A stretch of DNA of 64,000 bases from Owenweeksia sp048267305 (GCA_048267305.1 JBLWXT010000012.1:1-64000), one strand, 5' to 3'; positions 50,154 to 59,632 are shown, numbered from the stretch's first letter. Notes: generated by a model from the sequence alone, not told the origin. A program made the numbers and translations.

Positions 50154-51685
50154 TATGCGGGAAGTTTGGCCAGGGCCGTACGCATACGTAGCAGCGTTTC
50201 CTGCTTACCCAAAATTTCACATATCTGAAACATGCTGGCACCCATACCCAAGCCGGTTACTGCTAGTCTAAATCCGGGGCCAACTTTTCCAAAACCGGTT
50301 TCTTTTTCCTTAAGATAAGCCTGAAAGTTTTCTTCAATGGAGGCCGCGTCAAAATGTTCCATGGCTTCAAAGCGGTCTGCAAGATTGGAAACGTGTTCCC
50401 TTGCTTCGGCATTCCATTTTTTCCTCAGTGTTTTTTCGTCATATTCAGTGGGAGCTACATAAAAGTATTCACCTTCTGTAAGCATATCAGCAATAAAGTA
50501 CGCGCGCTCCTTCATAATGTTGGCAACCTTGGCAGCATAGGCCTTATCGGTGCTATAACCCTTGGCCTCGAGGTGGGGAACCAGGAGTTCTGCCAACTCT
50601 TCATCGGATTTCATCCGTAGATACTGTTGGTTAAACCATTTTGTTTTGTCGTGGTCGTATTTCGCTCCTGCCTTGTTTACACGGGATAGGGTAAAGGTGT
50701 CGATCAGTTCTTGCATGCTAAATAGTTCCTTTTCGGTTCCGGGATTCCATCCCAAAAAGGCAAGCATGTTAATAAAAGCTTCAGGAAAATATCCTTCTTC
50801 CCTATAACCTGATGAAATATTTCCTGTTTCAGGGTCTTTCCACTGTAGCGGAAAAACAGGGAAGCCAAGGCGATCGCCATCGCGCTTACTCAGTTTACCA
50901 TTGCCGTCAGGCTTTAACAAAAGTGGTAGGTGGGCAAACTGTGGGCGGGTTTCTTCCCAACCAAAATAGCGGTACATCAAAATATGTAAGGGTGCAGAGG
51001 GCAACCACTCTTCACCACGTATTACATGGCTAATATCCATAAGGTGATCATCTACAATATTGGCCAGGTGATAGGTTGGCATTCCATCTGATTTGAAAAG
51101 TACCTTATCGTCCATATTGTTGGTATTGACCGATACCCAACCACGTATCATATCCTCAAATTTTACTTCCTCATTGCGTGGAAGTTTAATGCGGATCACA
51201 TAAGGTTCGTTATTGTCCAAACGTTCCTGGGTTTCTGCCGCAGATAACGTTAGGGAGTTTTTCATTTGCGCGCGGGTCACATGGTTATATTGCCAGCTTG
51301 GGGTACCTGCACTTTTGGCCAGTTCCCGTACTTTTTCAAGATCCTCAGCGGTGTCAAAGGCATAGTAGGCATTACCCGATTCTATTAATTGATCCGCGTA
51401 TTTTCTATATAGGTGCTTGCGCTCCGATTGTTTGTATGGGCCGTGGTTTCCGCCTACACTTTGACCTTCGTCAATGGGCATATTGCACCATTTGAGGGAT
51501 TCAATAATATAGTCTTCTGCCCCGGGTACAAATCTGGTTTGATCAGTATCTTCAATTCTCAATAAAAAATCACCACCGTGTTGCTTGGCAAACAGGTAGT
51601 TATAAAGGGCGGTGCGTACGCCTCCCATATGCAGGGGGCCGGTGGGGCTAGGGGCAAAACGTACTCTTACTTTTCTTTCGCTCAT
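50153..51685 (-). CDS. gltX: Glutamate--tRNA ligase
   Basis: A 510-residue class I aminoacyl-tRNA synthetase. The HIGH-type motif is PSPTGPLHMGG near residues 12-22 and the KMSKS-type motif is KLSKRDGDRLG near 266; the GEEWLPSAPLHILMYRYFGW block is also typical. It charges tRNA-Glu, and possibly tRNA-Gln if the organism uses the amidotransferase route. Its divergent promoter (TACCTTTG on the minus strand at 51708-51715) is back to back with that of the DUF4175 gene. Confidence 0.97.
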   Translation of the reverse strand: MSERKVRVRFAPSPTGPLHMGGVRTALYNYLFAKQHGGDFLLRIEDTDQTRFVPGAEDYIIESLKWCNMPIDEGQSVGGNHGPYKQSERKHLYRKYADQLIESGNAYYAFDTAEDLEKVRELAKSAGTPSWQYNHVTRAQMKNSLTLSAAETQERLDNNEPYVIRIKLPRNEEVKFEDMIRGWVSVNTNNMDDKVLFKSDGMPTYHLANIVDDHLMDISHVIRGEEWLPSAPLHILMYRYFGWEETRPQFAHLPLLLKPDGNGKLSKRDGDRLGFPVFPLQWKDPETGNISSGYREEGYFPEAFINMLAFLGWNPGTEKELFSMQELIDTFTLSRVNKAGAKYDHDKTKWFNQQYLRMKSDEELAELLVPHLEAKGYSTDKAYAAKVANIMKERAYFIADMLTEGEYFYVAPTEYDEKTLRKKWNAEAREHVSNLADRFEAMEHFDAASIEENFQAYLKEKETGFGKVGPGFRLAVTGLGMGASMFQICEILGKQETLLRMRTALAKLPA

Positions 51686-51707
51686 TAGTGGTATTGAATT
51701 TGGGGCG

Positions 51708-51715
51708 CAAAGGTA
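51708..51715 (-). promoter_or_regulatory. -10 element of gltX-folB
   Basis: TACCTTTG on the minus strand, a perfect TAnnTTTG match 23 bases before the gltX start. Confidence 0.65.
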
Positions 51716-51734
51716 AATATCTTAATGCGCTTTG

Positions 51735-51742
51735 TACCTTTG
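51735..51742 (+). promoter_or_regulatory. -10 element of the DUF4175-ybeY-mnmG run
   Basis: TACCTTTG again, now on the plus strand, with 27 bases between it and the gltX element. The transcript would have about 53 bases of leader before the ATG at 51802. Confidence 0.6.
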
Positions 51743-51801
51743 AATTGCAGCAATTAAGAAGTTTTGAGCACGTTTAAAATGGTTAAAAGCTGTATGATAT
51801 C

Positions 51802-54800
51802 ATGGAAATGAAAGATGCCCTTCGCGAAAAGCTGGAAATTTTTATACGCAAGTACTACCTTAATAGATTAATTAAAGGTTTGATATATGGCGTTGGGCTT
51901 GGCCTGGGTTATTTCTTTATCCTTACTGTGGCGGAGTATTTCGGGAGATTTGGTTCCCAAACCCGTTTTGTGCTTCTTATAAGCCTCCTGGCCGGGCTTA
52001 TCGGCATTTTGGGTTATTACATATTGTATCCGGTAGCAAAGCTTTTTAATCTTGGCCGGAGGATTGGGTATGACAGGGCAGCACGATTGATCGGGAGGCA
52101 TTTTCCCGATGTTGATGATAAAATTCTGAATACCCTACAGCTTCAAAATATTTCCTCGGCTCAGTCAGATTTATTAAGAGCTAGTATTGATCAGCGCATT
52201 GAGAGTCTTAGTCCTATTCCTTTTACCAATGCTATTGACTTTCGTGAGAACAGAAAGTATTGGCCAATACTGGTTGTGCCTGTTATTGTTTTTGCAGGAA
52301 TATTTTTATCAGGTAGGTGGGATGTGGTAAGTGAAAGTGGAAAGCGTTTGGCCGCTTATAATGTGGAGTTCCTTCCAGAGGCCCCCTTTGATTTTGTTTT
52401 GAGGAATGATGATTTGGCTCGTGAACAAGGTGAGGATATTACTTTTGAATTATCCTTTCATGGCAAATCCATTCCTGCTGATGCTGAGATTTTGTTGCCG
52501 AGCGGGAATGGCCGTATGGCCAGAGGAAAGGACGGAAATTTTCTGTTTACCGTTAACAACCTTCAAAGCAGTTTTGATTTTCGGTTTTCAGCTGCTGGTT
52601 TTTTAAGTCCCGTTTTTCATTTGGAAGTGTTGCCCGTTCCCCAAGTAAATTCGTTCCTTCTTGGTGTGAGTCCACCTGCATATACTGGTTTGAAACCTTT
52701 TGAAACGGAGGCGAGGTTAGTACAGGATGTTCCCGAAGGTAGCAAGGTTACCTGGAAGCTAAACTTGCGTCAGGCAGATGAGGCCTTTTTAGTTATTGAT
52801 TCAATAGCAGAGAAATTTATTGAATCAGGTGGTGAGGACTTTGTTCTTGAAAGGACGGTTAAAGATGATTTTGACTACACGGTCAAGACTAAGAATCAAA
52901 TGATCTCGAAGAATAGTATTTCGGGGAACAGGCTGAAAGTTATAAGGGATGAATTTCCGAAAATACAAGTTGACTTTTCATTGGATAGTAGTATGGCTAA
53001 TGTGATTTATTACTCCGGCCGTATTAGTGATGATTACGGTTTTTCGGGCCTTAAATTGATTATTAAGAGGGGAGATAAAGTGATTTCCAAAGCTCTGGGT
53101 ATGCCTGGTTCCGGTGTCACAAGAGCGATTGGTGGTGTGATTACCCTTGATAGTTTGTCTGGTGGCGATAGCGAGAGTTTGAAGCTGTACCTCGAAGTGG
53201 GAGATAATGACGGTGTTAATGGCGCTAAGAAGGCACGTTCTGATGAATTTGGCCTGAACTTATTGGGTAAGAAGGCCAAGAAGGAAGAGATATCTAAGGA
53301 ATATGATAAGTTCTTTAGCAGATCTAAGGAGAATCAGGAACAGTTAGAGGAAATACAAAAGGCGCTTGAGCGACTGCGTAAGGAACTCATGGATAAGAAG
53401 AGTTTGAGCTTTAAGGAGAAAACCAAGCTTAAGGATTTGCTGGAGAAGCAACAAAAGCTTCTTGAAAAGCAAAGGCAAAATGAGGAGCTTTTGGATAAGC
53501 TTCACAAGAAAGAGGATAAGCTGAGCAAGAAAAGCGAGGAGATTAAAAAGAAAGAAGAGGAAATCGATAAGATAGATGCTCAAAAGAAGGATGAGCTTGA
53601 TCAGTTGTTGAAGGATATTGAAAAGCTCATGGAGAAGCTTGATGTGCAAAAGCTGGCGGAAAAACTTCAGGATATTAAGAAGAATAATGAGAACAGCCAA
53701 AAAGCACAGGACAGAAAAGATGATCTTATAAAGGATTTGAAGTTCCAAAAGGATCTTTTGGAACAGATGGAAAAGTTAGAGGACTTGGCTAAGGAAATGG
53801 AAGAATTGTCTAAGAAATCAGATAATAAAGACGGCAGTGAAGAAAGCAAGAAGCAAGAGGAGGTTAAGAAGGAGCTGGAAGAGGTAAAGGATAAGGTGGC
53901 AAAGATGAAGGAAGAGAACAAGGCCTTCGATAAAGCAAGTAAGGAACAAAAGGCCGAAGAGAAGGGTGAGGAGGCTTCAGAGGAATTGGATAAGGCCCAG
54001 GAGAGTTTGGATAAGGCCCAGCAACAAAAGGCTAATGATAGTCAAAAGAAAGCTGGGGAGAAGATGCAGGAAATGAGTGAGTCGCTCCAGAGTTCTATGA
54101 TGCAGATGCAGGCCAAGGCTAATGAGTTGAATATGGCTACGCTCAGGAAGATTCTTGAAAATCTGGAGGTTCTGTCATTTGATGTTGAGAGTTTAAGTGA
54201 TCGTAGTAAAAGAGTGGAGAAGGATGATCCATTGTTTAAGGACCTGCTAATAGAGCAAATGAGGCTTAAGGAAGGAGCACAGGTTATCGAGGATAGTCTT
54301 ACGGTACTAGCGAAGAAAGTACCGGAAATAGAGCAGGATGTTTTTACGGAGTTGGATTTGATAAAAGCTAATCTGGACAAGAGTATAGAGGATTTACAGG
54401 AATTGCGAAGTGGGCAGGCCGCGGGCCATCAGCAATATGTAATGACCTCCGCCAATAACCTGGCCTTGATGTTGGATCAAAGTCTGCGACAGATGCAGAT
54501 GATGGCAGCCCAATCCAAACCGGGTAATCAACAGTGCCAAAAGCCGGGAAGTAAGCCTGGGAGCAAACCGGGAAAGGCGCAAATTAGAAAAATGCAGCAG
54601 GGTCTTGGTGAAAAAATGGATAGAATGTCGAAGGGTAAGAAAGGTGATAAAGGCGAGGGTGAAAGTGGCAAGAAGGGTGAAAGGGGAATGTCGGGAGAGG
54701 ATATTGTTAAGACCATTAGCGAACAGGAGCAATTGAGGCAAGCGTTGGAGGAATTGAGCAAGAATGAGGGTAATCAGGGTAGTAAGGGTAATCTTCAAAA

Positions 54801-55101
54801 GGCCATCGAGGAAATGAAGGAGCTTGAAAGAGAAATGTTGGAGGGGGAACTAAGTCCTGGTTATAGAGAGAGACTTAGGGAAATTGAATCAAGATTATTG
54901 GAGTCTGAAAAGGCAGAAAGGGAGCAGAAAACAGATGAAAAGAGGGAATCTGAATCTGCTAAGGAGTTGGATCAGTTATATCTTCAGGAGTTGAATAAGT
55001 ATTTAAAATCTAAGGAAGAGGAAAATGAAACTCTGGATAGGTTACCGGTTGAGTTTTTAAATTACTATAAATCTGAAACCACAAAATATATTAGTAAGTG
55101 A
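51802..55101 (+). CDS. DUF4175 family large membrane/coiled-coil protein
   Basis: A 1099-residue protein. Three membrane helices occur near residues 23-46, 54-77 and 150-168, followed by Ig-like periplasmic segments (about 170-490) and then a very long, lysine/glutamate-rich coiled coil (about 490-760), a Gln/Met segment, a Gly/Lys-rich low-complexity patch near 900-960 and another helical region. This matches the DUF4175 family that precedes ybeY and mnmG in Flavobacteriia. Function unknown; an envelope-spanning scaffold is an inference. Its TGA overlaps the GTG start of ybeY. Confidence 0.88.
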   Translation: MEMKDALREKLEIFIRKYYLNRLIKGLIYGVGLGLGYFFILTVAEYFGRFGSQTRFVLLISLLAGLIGILGYYILYPVAKLFNLGRRIGYDRAARLIGRHFPDVDDKILNTLQLQNISSAQSDLLRASIDQRIESLSPIPFTNAIDFRENRKYWPILVVPVIVFAGIFLSGRWDVVSESGKRLAAYNVEFLPEAPFDFVLRNDDLAREQGEDITFELSFHGKSIPADAEILLPSGNGRMARGKDGNFLFTVNNLQSSFDFRFSAAGFLSPVFHLEVLPVPQVNSFLLGVSPPAYTGLKPFETEARLVQDVPEGSKVTWKLNLRQADEAFLVIDSIAEKFIESGGEDFVLERTVKDDFDYTVKTKNQMISKNSISGNRLKVIRDEFPKIQVDFSLDSSMANVIYYSGRISDDYGFSGLKLIIKRGDKVISKALGMPGSGVTRAIGGVITLDSLSGGDSESLKLYLEVGDNDGVNGAKKARSDEFGLNLLGKKAKKEEISKEYDKFFSRSKENQEQLEEIQKALERLRKELMDKKSLSFKEKTKLKDLLEKQQKLLEKQRQNEELLDKLHKKEDKLSKKSEEIKKKEEEIDKIDAQKKDELDQLLKDIEKLMEKLDVQKLAEKLQDIKKNNENSQKAQDRKDDLIKDLKFQKDLLEQMEKLEDLAKEMEELSKKSDNKDGSEESKKQEEVKKELEEVKDKVAKMKEENKAFDKASKEQKAEEKGEEASEELDKAQESLDKAQQQKANDSQKKAGEKMQEMSESLQSSMMQMQAKANELNMATLRKILENLEVLSFDVESLSDRSKRVEKDDPLFKDLLIEQMRLKEGAQVIEDSLTVLAKKVPEIEQDVFTELDLIKANLDKSIEDLQELRSGQAAGHQQYVMTSANNLALMLDQSLRQMQMMAAQSKPGNQQCQKPGSKPGSKPGKAQIRKMQQGLGEKMDRMSKGKKGDKGEGESGKKGERGMSGEDIVKTISEQEQLRQALEELSKNEGNQGSKGNLQKAIEEMKELEREMLEGELSPGYRERLREIESRLLESEKAEREQKTDEKRESESAKELDQLYLQELNKYLKSKEEENETLDRLPVEFLNYYKSETTKYISK

Positions 55102-55529
55102 AGGTTGTTTTAAACGACTACCCGCAATGGGCGTCAATGGTGAGGGATGAGCTTGGTAGATGGCTAAGTGTTTTGTCTGAGGAATTTGACGTTGAGGTCA
55201 GGGAGCTCCAGTACAATTTTGTAAATGATGACGAAATTATAGAGATTAATCGCGACTACCTTGTTCATGATTATGCCACAGATATTATCACCTTTGAGTA
55301 TAGAGACGAACATAGTGTTAGTGGTGAAATTTTCATCAGTGTTGATACAGTTGTAAATAACGCCACAGGCTTAGGTGTTGCCAGGGTCGATGAACTCGAC
55401 AGGGTTTTGGCACATGGATTTTTACATATAGTGGGTTTCAATGATAAAACGCCTGAGGAAGTTAGGGATATGAGACGGGCAGAGGATAAATGTTTACTTT
55501 TGCGCGCCAAAATTATGAATAACAAGTAG
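55098..55529 (+). CDS. ybeY: Endoribonuclease YbeY
   Basis: A 143-residue metalloendoribonuclease for 16S rRNA 3'-end maturation and ribosome quality control. RDYLVHDYATDIITFEY and HGFLHIVGFNDKTPEE are the family blocks; the third histidine of the canonical HGxLHLxGxDH motif is replaced (GFNDK), as I recall for Bacteroidota homologues. It starts at a GTG that overlaps the DUF4175 stop by 4 bases. A parS site follows directly after its stop. Confidence 0.93.
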   Translation: MKVVLNDYPQWASMVRDELGRWLSVLSEEFDVEVRELQYNFVNDDEIIEINRDYLVHDYATDIITFEYRDEHSVSGEIFISVDTVVNNATGLGVARVDELDRVLAHGFLHIVGFNDKTPEEVRDMRRAEDKCLLLRAKIMNNK

Positions 55530-55535
55530 TTAATG

Positions 55536-55551
55536 GGTTTCACGTGAAACA
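55536..55551. promoter_or_regulatory. parS site (ParB binding) upstream of mnmG
   Basis: GGTTTCACGTGAAACA contains the perfect 14-bp palindrome GTTTCACGTGAAAC at 55537-55550, the core of the universal parS consensus. It lies in the 28-base gap between ybeY and mnmG, 7 bases before the mnmG start. Confidence 0.9.
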
Positions 55552-55557
55552 GAGGTT

Positions 55558-57429
55558 ATGTTTATAAGAGAATATGATGTTGTAGTTGTAGGAGGAGGTC
55601 ATGCCGGTTGTGAGGCTGCAGCTGCGGCTGCCCGTATGGGCAGTAGTGTACTTCTGGTTACAATGAATCTGCAAACGATAGCTCAGATGTCGTGTAACCC
55701 GGCTATGGGTGGTGTCGCTAAGGGTCAAATTATTCGTGAAATCGATGCTCTTGGTGGGTTGAGTGGTATAATCACTGACAAGACAATGATTCAGTTTCGG
55801 ATGTTGAACCGGAGTAAGGGTCCGGCAATGTGGTCTCCTCGTGCTCAAAGCGATAGAATGAGGTTTGCTGAGGAGTGGCGCTGGGCACTGGAGGAAATCG
55901 AAAACCTGGACTTTTTTCAGGACATGGTTATAGGTTTGGATGTGGTTGGAGGTAAGGTTGTTGGTGTTAAGACCCAACTCGGAGTGGACATTCGTTGTAA
56001 ATCGGTGATCTTAACTAACGGAACTTTTTTGAATGGACTTATTCATATTGGGGATAAGCAATTTGGTGGTGGTAGAGCGGGTGAAAGAGCTTCTGTCGGA
56101 CTTACGGCAGATTTGGTTGCCTTGGGCTTCGAGTCTGGAAGGATGAAAACAGGCACGCCTCCAAGGGTTGATGGAAGGTCTCTGGATTATTCTAAAATGG
56201 AGGAGCAACCTGGCGATGATTTTCCAGAGAAGTTTAGCTTTAGTGATGTTACTAAGTCTTTGGAATCTCAGCGTAGTTGTCATATAACCTATACTTCAAC
56301 TGAGGTTCATGAGTTGCTCCGAGAGGGTTTTGATAGAAGCCCAATGTTTAATGGTCAAATACAAAGTTCTGGACCAAGGTATTGTCCAAGTATTGAGGAT
56401 AAGATCAATAGGTTTGCGGATAAAGACCGTCATCAGATTTTTGTCGAGCCAGAAGGCTGGAGGACTGCAGAGGTCTATGTGAATGGCTTTAGTACCAGTT
56501 TGCCTGAGGATGTTCAATTTAAGGCTTTAAAAGCCATTGCCGGTTTTGAAAATGTAAAAGTCTTTAGGCCGGGTTATGCTATTGAGTATGACTTTTTTCA
56601 GCCTACTCAGCTAAAGCATACGCTTGAGACTAAACTTGTTGAGGGTTTGTATTTTGCCGGCCAGATAAATGGAACTACGGGATATGAAGAAGCGGCTTGT
56701 CAGGGTTTAATGGCGGGTGTTAATGCGCATAACAAGGTTCATGGCGGAGATGTGTTCGTTTTGGATCGTGATGAGGCTTATATAGGGGTGTTGATAGATG
56801 ATTTGGTTACTAAGGGTACCGAAGAGCCGTATCGTATGTTTACCAGTAGAGCTGAATACAGGATATTGTTAAGGCAGGATAATGCGGATGAAAGACTTAC
56901 GCCTGTGGGATTTGCTTTGGGATTGGCTGGTGAAGAGAGAATGAGAAGGTTGGAATCAAAGAAAAATTCTCAAGGCAAACTCAGTAAGTTTCTCAGGTCT
57001 CATAGTATTGAAATGGATGACGCTAATAAGATTTTAGTAGCAAAGGATAGTGCACCGGTTAATCAAAAGCTAAAGGTTGGGTCTCTTTTGACTAGGCCTC
57101 AGATAGGTTTTGTTGATCTTATGGCATTTGAGGACTTGTCTAATTTCGTACTTGATAATGAAATTGACAAGGAAGTTTGGGAGCAGGTTGAGATTAAGTT
57201 AAAGTACCAGGGTTATATTCAAAAAGAGCGATTGAATGCGGAGAAGTTTGATAGACTTGACAATCTCAATATCCCTAATGATTTTGATTATTCAAAGCTT
57301 AAGAGCATGAGTTTTGAGGCCAGGGAAAAATTAAATAAAGTTAAACCGGAGAGTATCAGGCAGGCAAAGCGTGTTAGTGGGGTGAGTCCTTCGGATATAA
57401 ATGTGCTTTTAGTTTACATGGGTAGATAA
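55558..57429 (+). CDS. mnmG: tRNA uridine-5-carboxymethylaminomethyl(34) synthesis enzyme MnmG (GidA)
   Basis: A 623-residue FAD enzyme that, with MnmE, modifies wobble U34 of several tRNAs. The FAD motif VVVVGGGHAGCEAAAAAARMG is at residues 8-28, and KTGTPPRVDGRSLDYS and GQINGTTGYEEAACQGLMAG are family blocks; ASPSDINVLLVYMGR-like text ends the protein. Length is standard. It is bracketed by two perfect parS sites. In many bacteria mnmG sits close to oriC. Confidence 0.97.
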   Translation: MFIREYDVVVVGGGHAGCEAAAAAARMGSSVLLVTMNLQTIAQMSCNPAMGGVAKGQIIREIDALGGLSGIITDKTMIQFRMLNRSKGPAMWSPRAQSDRMRFAEEWRWALEEIENLDFFQDMVIGLDVVGGKVVGVKTQLGVDIRCKSVILTNGTFLNGLIHIGDKQFGGGRAGERASVGLTADLVALGFESGRMKTGTPPRVDGRSLDYSKMEEQPGDDFPEKFSFSDVTKSLESQRSCHITYTSTEVHELLREGFDRSPMFNGQIQSSGPRYCPSIEDKINRFADKDRHQIFVEPEGWRTAEVYVNGFSTSLPEDVQFKALKAIAGFENVKVFRPGYAIEYDFFQPTQLKHTLETKLVEGLYFAGQINGTTGYEEAACQGLMAGVNAHNKVHGGDVFVLDRDEAYIGVLIDDLVTKGTEEPYRMFTSRAEYRILLRQDNADERLTPVGFALGLAGEERMRRLESKKNSQGKLSKFLRSHSIEMDDANKILVAKDSAPVNQKLKVGSLLTRPQIGFVDLMAFEDLSNFVLDNEIDKEVWEQVEIKLKYQGYIQKERLNAEKFDRLDNLNIPNDFDYSKLKSMSFEAREKLNKVKPESIRQAKRVSGVSPSDINVLLVYMGR

Positions 57430-57430
57430 C

Positions 57431-57446
57431 AGTTTCACGTGAAACG
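57431..57446. promoter_or_regulatory. parS site (ParB binding) downstream of mnmG
   Basis: AGTTTCACGTGAAACG carries the same perfect 14-bp palindrome (57432-57445), starting 2 bases after the mnmG stop and 7 bases before the next gene. Confidence 0.9.
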
Positions 57447-57452
57447 AATATT

Positions 57453-58337
57453 ATGATTGAAGTAAAAAATTGCCCCGTGTGCGGGGCAAATTCATTTAAA
57501 GAGGTTTATAAAGCTCCGTATTTTAGGGGTAATCATGAGCTTTTCTTAATTCAGGAATGCAACGACTGTCATCTATGGTTGACAAGTCCTAGGCCCGGTG
57601 ATGATGAGTTGGGAGCGTATTATGAAACAGGGGAGTATATAAGTCACAATGACAAGAAGGAGGGTGTTGTTGATTATTTGTACCATGCTGTTAGAAATAT
57701 TTCGCTTAAGCGGAAGCTCTCTTTGATAAATGAGGTAAATGGAAAAGTAGGCTCCTTAATGGATTTTGGTGCAGGCACGGGGCATTTTGCTGGTGTTGCA
57801 AAAAATGGAGGATGGAGTGTTACGGGAGTGGAGCCCTCTGAAGAAGCTAGAAGTGTTGCTAAAAATGCAAATGGGTTGGATTTAATTGATCCGGAAAAAA
57901 TGGTTTGGGGAGACGCAGATTTTAACGTTATTACCCTATGGCATGTTCTGGAGCATTTGCCAAACCTAAGCGATCATATGTCCAGATTTGCGAGAGCTGT
58001 AAAGCCGGGTGGAGCGATAATCATCGCTGTTCCTAATCATGAATCATTGGATAGTAAAATATATAAGGAGTCTTGGGCAGCGCTGGATGTTCCTCTTCAT
58101 CTTTATCATTTCAAGAAAAGCAATATTGCGCAGTTGGGTGATTTACATGGGTTAAAACTTGAGAGCACTAGGAATATGCCCTTTGATAGTTTTTATGTGA
58201 GCCTATTGAGTGAAAAAATTAAGAACGGAAAGCAAAACTTTTTTAAGGCCTTTGTAAATGGCTTAAAAAGTAATTTGAAAGGAAAATCTGATAAAAATCA
58301 GAGTAGTCTCATTTATATTTTGAGAAAACCCCTTTAA
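57453..58337 (+). CDS. Class I SAM-dependent methyltransferase with N-terminal zinc ribbon
   Basis: A 294-residue enzyme. The first 50 residues hold a zinc-ribbon-like motif (CPVCG and CNDCHLW). The methyltransferase domain has motif I LMDFGAGTGHFAGVA near residue 100, VEPSEEA as motif II and ITLWHVLEHLPNL as the post-II block, typical of the Methyltransf_23 group used in sugar or lipid modification. The substrate is unknown. It follows mnmG after 24 bases containing a parS site. Confidence 0.88.
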   Translation: MIEVKNCPVCGANSFKEVYKAPYFRGNHELFLIQECNDCHLWLTSPRPGDDELGAYYETGEYISHNDKKEGVVDYLYHAVRNISLKRKLSLINEVNGKVGSLMDFGAGTGHFAGVAKNGGWSVTGVEPSEEARSVAKNANGLDLIDPEKMVWGDADFNVITLWHVLEHLPNLSDHMSRFARAVKPGGAIIIAVPNHESLDSKIYKESWAALDVPLHLYHFKKSNIAQLGDLHGLKLESTRNMPFDSFYVSLLSEKIKNGKQNFFKAFVNGLKSNLKGKSDKNQSSLIYILRKPL

Positions 58338-58441
58338 GTAGCGTTTAAGACATTAAGGGTCTTCTGTGGTATAACATGTCTTCCTTGTTGAGAAACGCTC
58401 TCAAATGGCTATTATTTAATCGTCCTGTAGGGGTTTAAAAA

Positions 58442-59578
58442 TCAAGGCTTTACCCTAAGCAGACGGGCTACATTTAGGCTAAGGTCCGTTAGTACTACCC
58501 TTGGGTTGGCATTTCTGCTAATATCATAGGCAGCAGCGTCTAGTTCCTCCAGAATTTTGGGAGTATTTTTTTCGTGTACGAATTTTGAAAAATCCTTCAG
58601 CTTAAAGTTGATTTCCTTAAATACAGAGTTGAAATCCTCCATACTTTCAAAATGAATATTAAGTGAGTCTCTAAAAGTGTTGCTGCAAAATGTAAGGTAG
58701 TCTTTGAGTTTCTCTCTTTGAAAACGGCCACACTTATCAGACCACTCTATCATATGCACTAGTTTGGCACTGTAGCAGTTTCTTACCCATGAACTGAATA
58801 GGCTGGCGTAGTCTTTATATATTTCAGCACGTTCGGCAAGGTTTTTTGCCATAGCAAGATTGCCATCCGCCAAACGGGCTATCACGGAGGCGGCACTAGG
58901 GTCAAGTTTCTCTCTGTCTATCAGAAAATCCGTGGTAGTTTGTAATTTGAATTTTGGAATAAATACTTTTTGGCAACGGCTGTTAATTGTTTTGAGGAGA
59001 GCGTCCGGATCCTCACTAACCAATAGAAACACTGTTTCACTTGGGGGTTCTTCAAGAAATTTGAGAAGTTTATTGGCAGCCGGGAGGTTCATCCTCTCCG
59101 GCATCCACATAATCATTATTTTTTTTCGTCCCGAATACGATTTGAGCTGTAGTTTATTGAGAACAGAAGCACTCTCATGAACGCTTATGATAGCTTGCTT
59201 TTTCTCTATCCCCAGCTCCTCAAGCCATCTGTAAACACCAAAATACTCTTCTTGAAGTATAATATTTTTCCACTCGGTCAGGAACTCAATACTTGTTGGA
59301 TACTTTGAGCTGGTTTGGGTTTTTGCAACCGGATATACAAAATGTAAATCTGGATAATTAAACGATGCCACTTGCTTACATGGCACGCAAGTTCCACAAC
59401 TATCTGTAGCAGAAGGGTTTTCGCAAAGAAGAAACTGAGCATAAGCAATGGCCAAAAGCAAACCTCCGTTTCCCTCAGGGCCGAAAAACAGCTGACTATG
59501 GCTAACCCTGTTGTGGGTAACAGTTTCAATCAAATTAGTTTTAATAGAGTGGTGACCTGGAATTTGCTCAAACTGCAT
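58442..59578 (-). CDS. holB: DNA polymerase III subunit delta'
   Basis: A 378-residue clamp-loader subunit. The nucleotide-binding site is degenerate (FFGPEGNGGLLLAIAYA, no Lys/Ser-Thr of Walker A), as expected for the non-hydrolysing delta' subunit. The zinc module is C-ENPSATDS-C-GT-C-VP-C. NKLLKFLEEPPSETVFLLVS and TINSRCQK follow. It loads the beta clamp onto DNA with the gamma/tau and delta subunits. It is divergently oriented to pgk with about 50 bases between them. Confidence 0.93.
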   Translation of the reverse strand: MQFEQIPGHHSIKTNLIETVTHNRVSHSQLFFGPEGNGGLLLAIAYAQFLLCENPSATDSCGTCVPCKQVASFNYPDLHFVYPVAKTQTSSKYPTSIEFLTEWKNIILQEEYFGVYRWLEELGIEKKQAIISVHESASVLNKLQLKSYSGRKKIMIMWMPERMNLPAANKLLKFLEEPPSETVFLLVSEDPDALLKTINSRCQKVFIPKFKLQTTTDFLIDREKLDPSAASVIARLADGNLAMAKNLAERAEIYKDYASLFSSWVRNCYSAKLVHMIEWSDKCGRFQREKLKDYLTFCSNTFRDSLNIHFESMEDFNSVFKEINFKLKDFSKFVHEKNTPKILEELDAAAYDISRNANPRVVLTDLSLNVARLLRVKP

Positions 59579-59605
59579 CTGCTGAATTCTTAAATATTAG
59601 AGTGT

Positions 59606-59613
59606 ATTTTTGG
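59606..59613 (+). promoter_or_regulatory. -10 element TATTTTTG of pgk
   Basis: A perfect TAnnTTTG match 19 bases before the pgk start codon. Confidence 0.6.
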
Positions 59614-59632
59614 CGTCTCAAAATTAGAACAA

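Noticed and set aside
53344..54798. Long minus-strand open frames opposite the DUF4175 gene
   Set aside because: They mirror the Lys/Glu-rich coiled coil (giving Leu/Phe/Ser-rich text) and lack independent signals.
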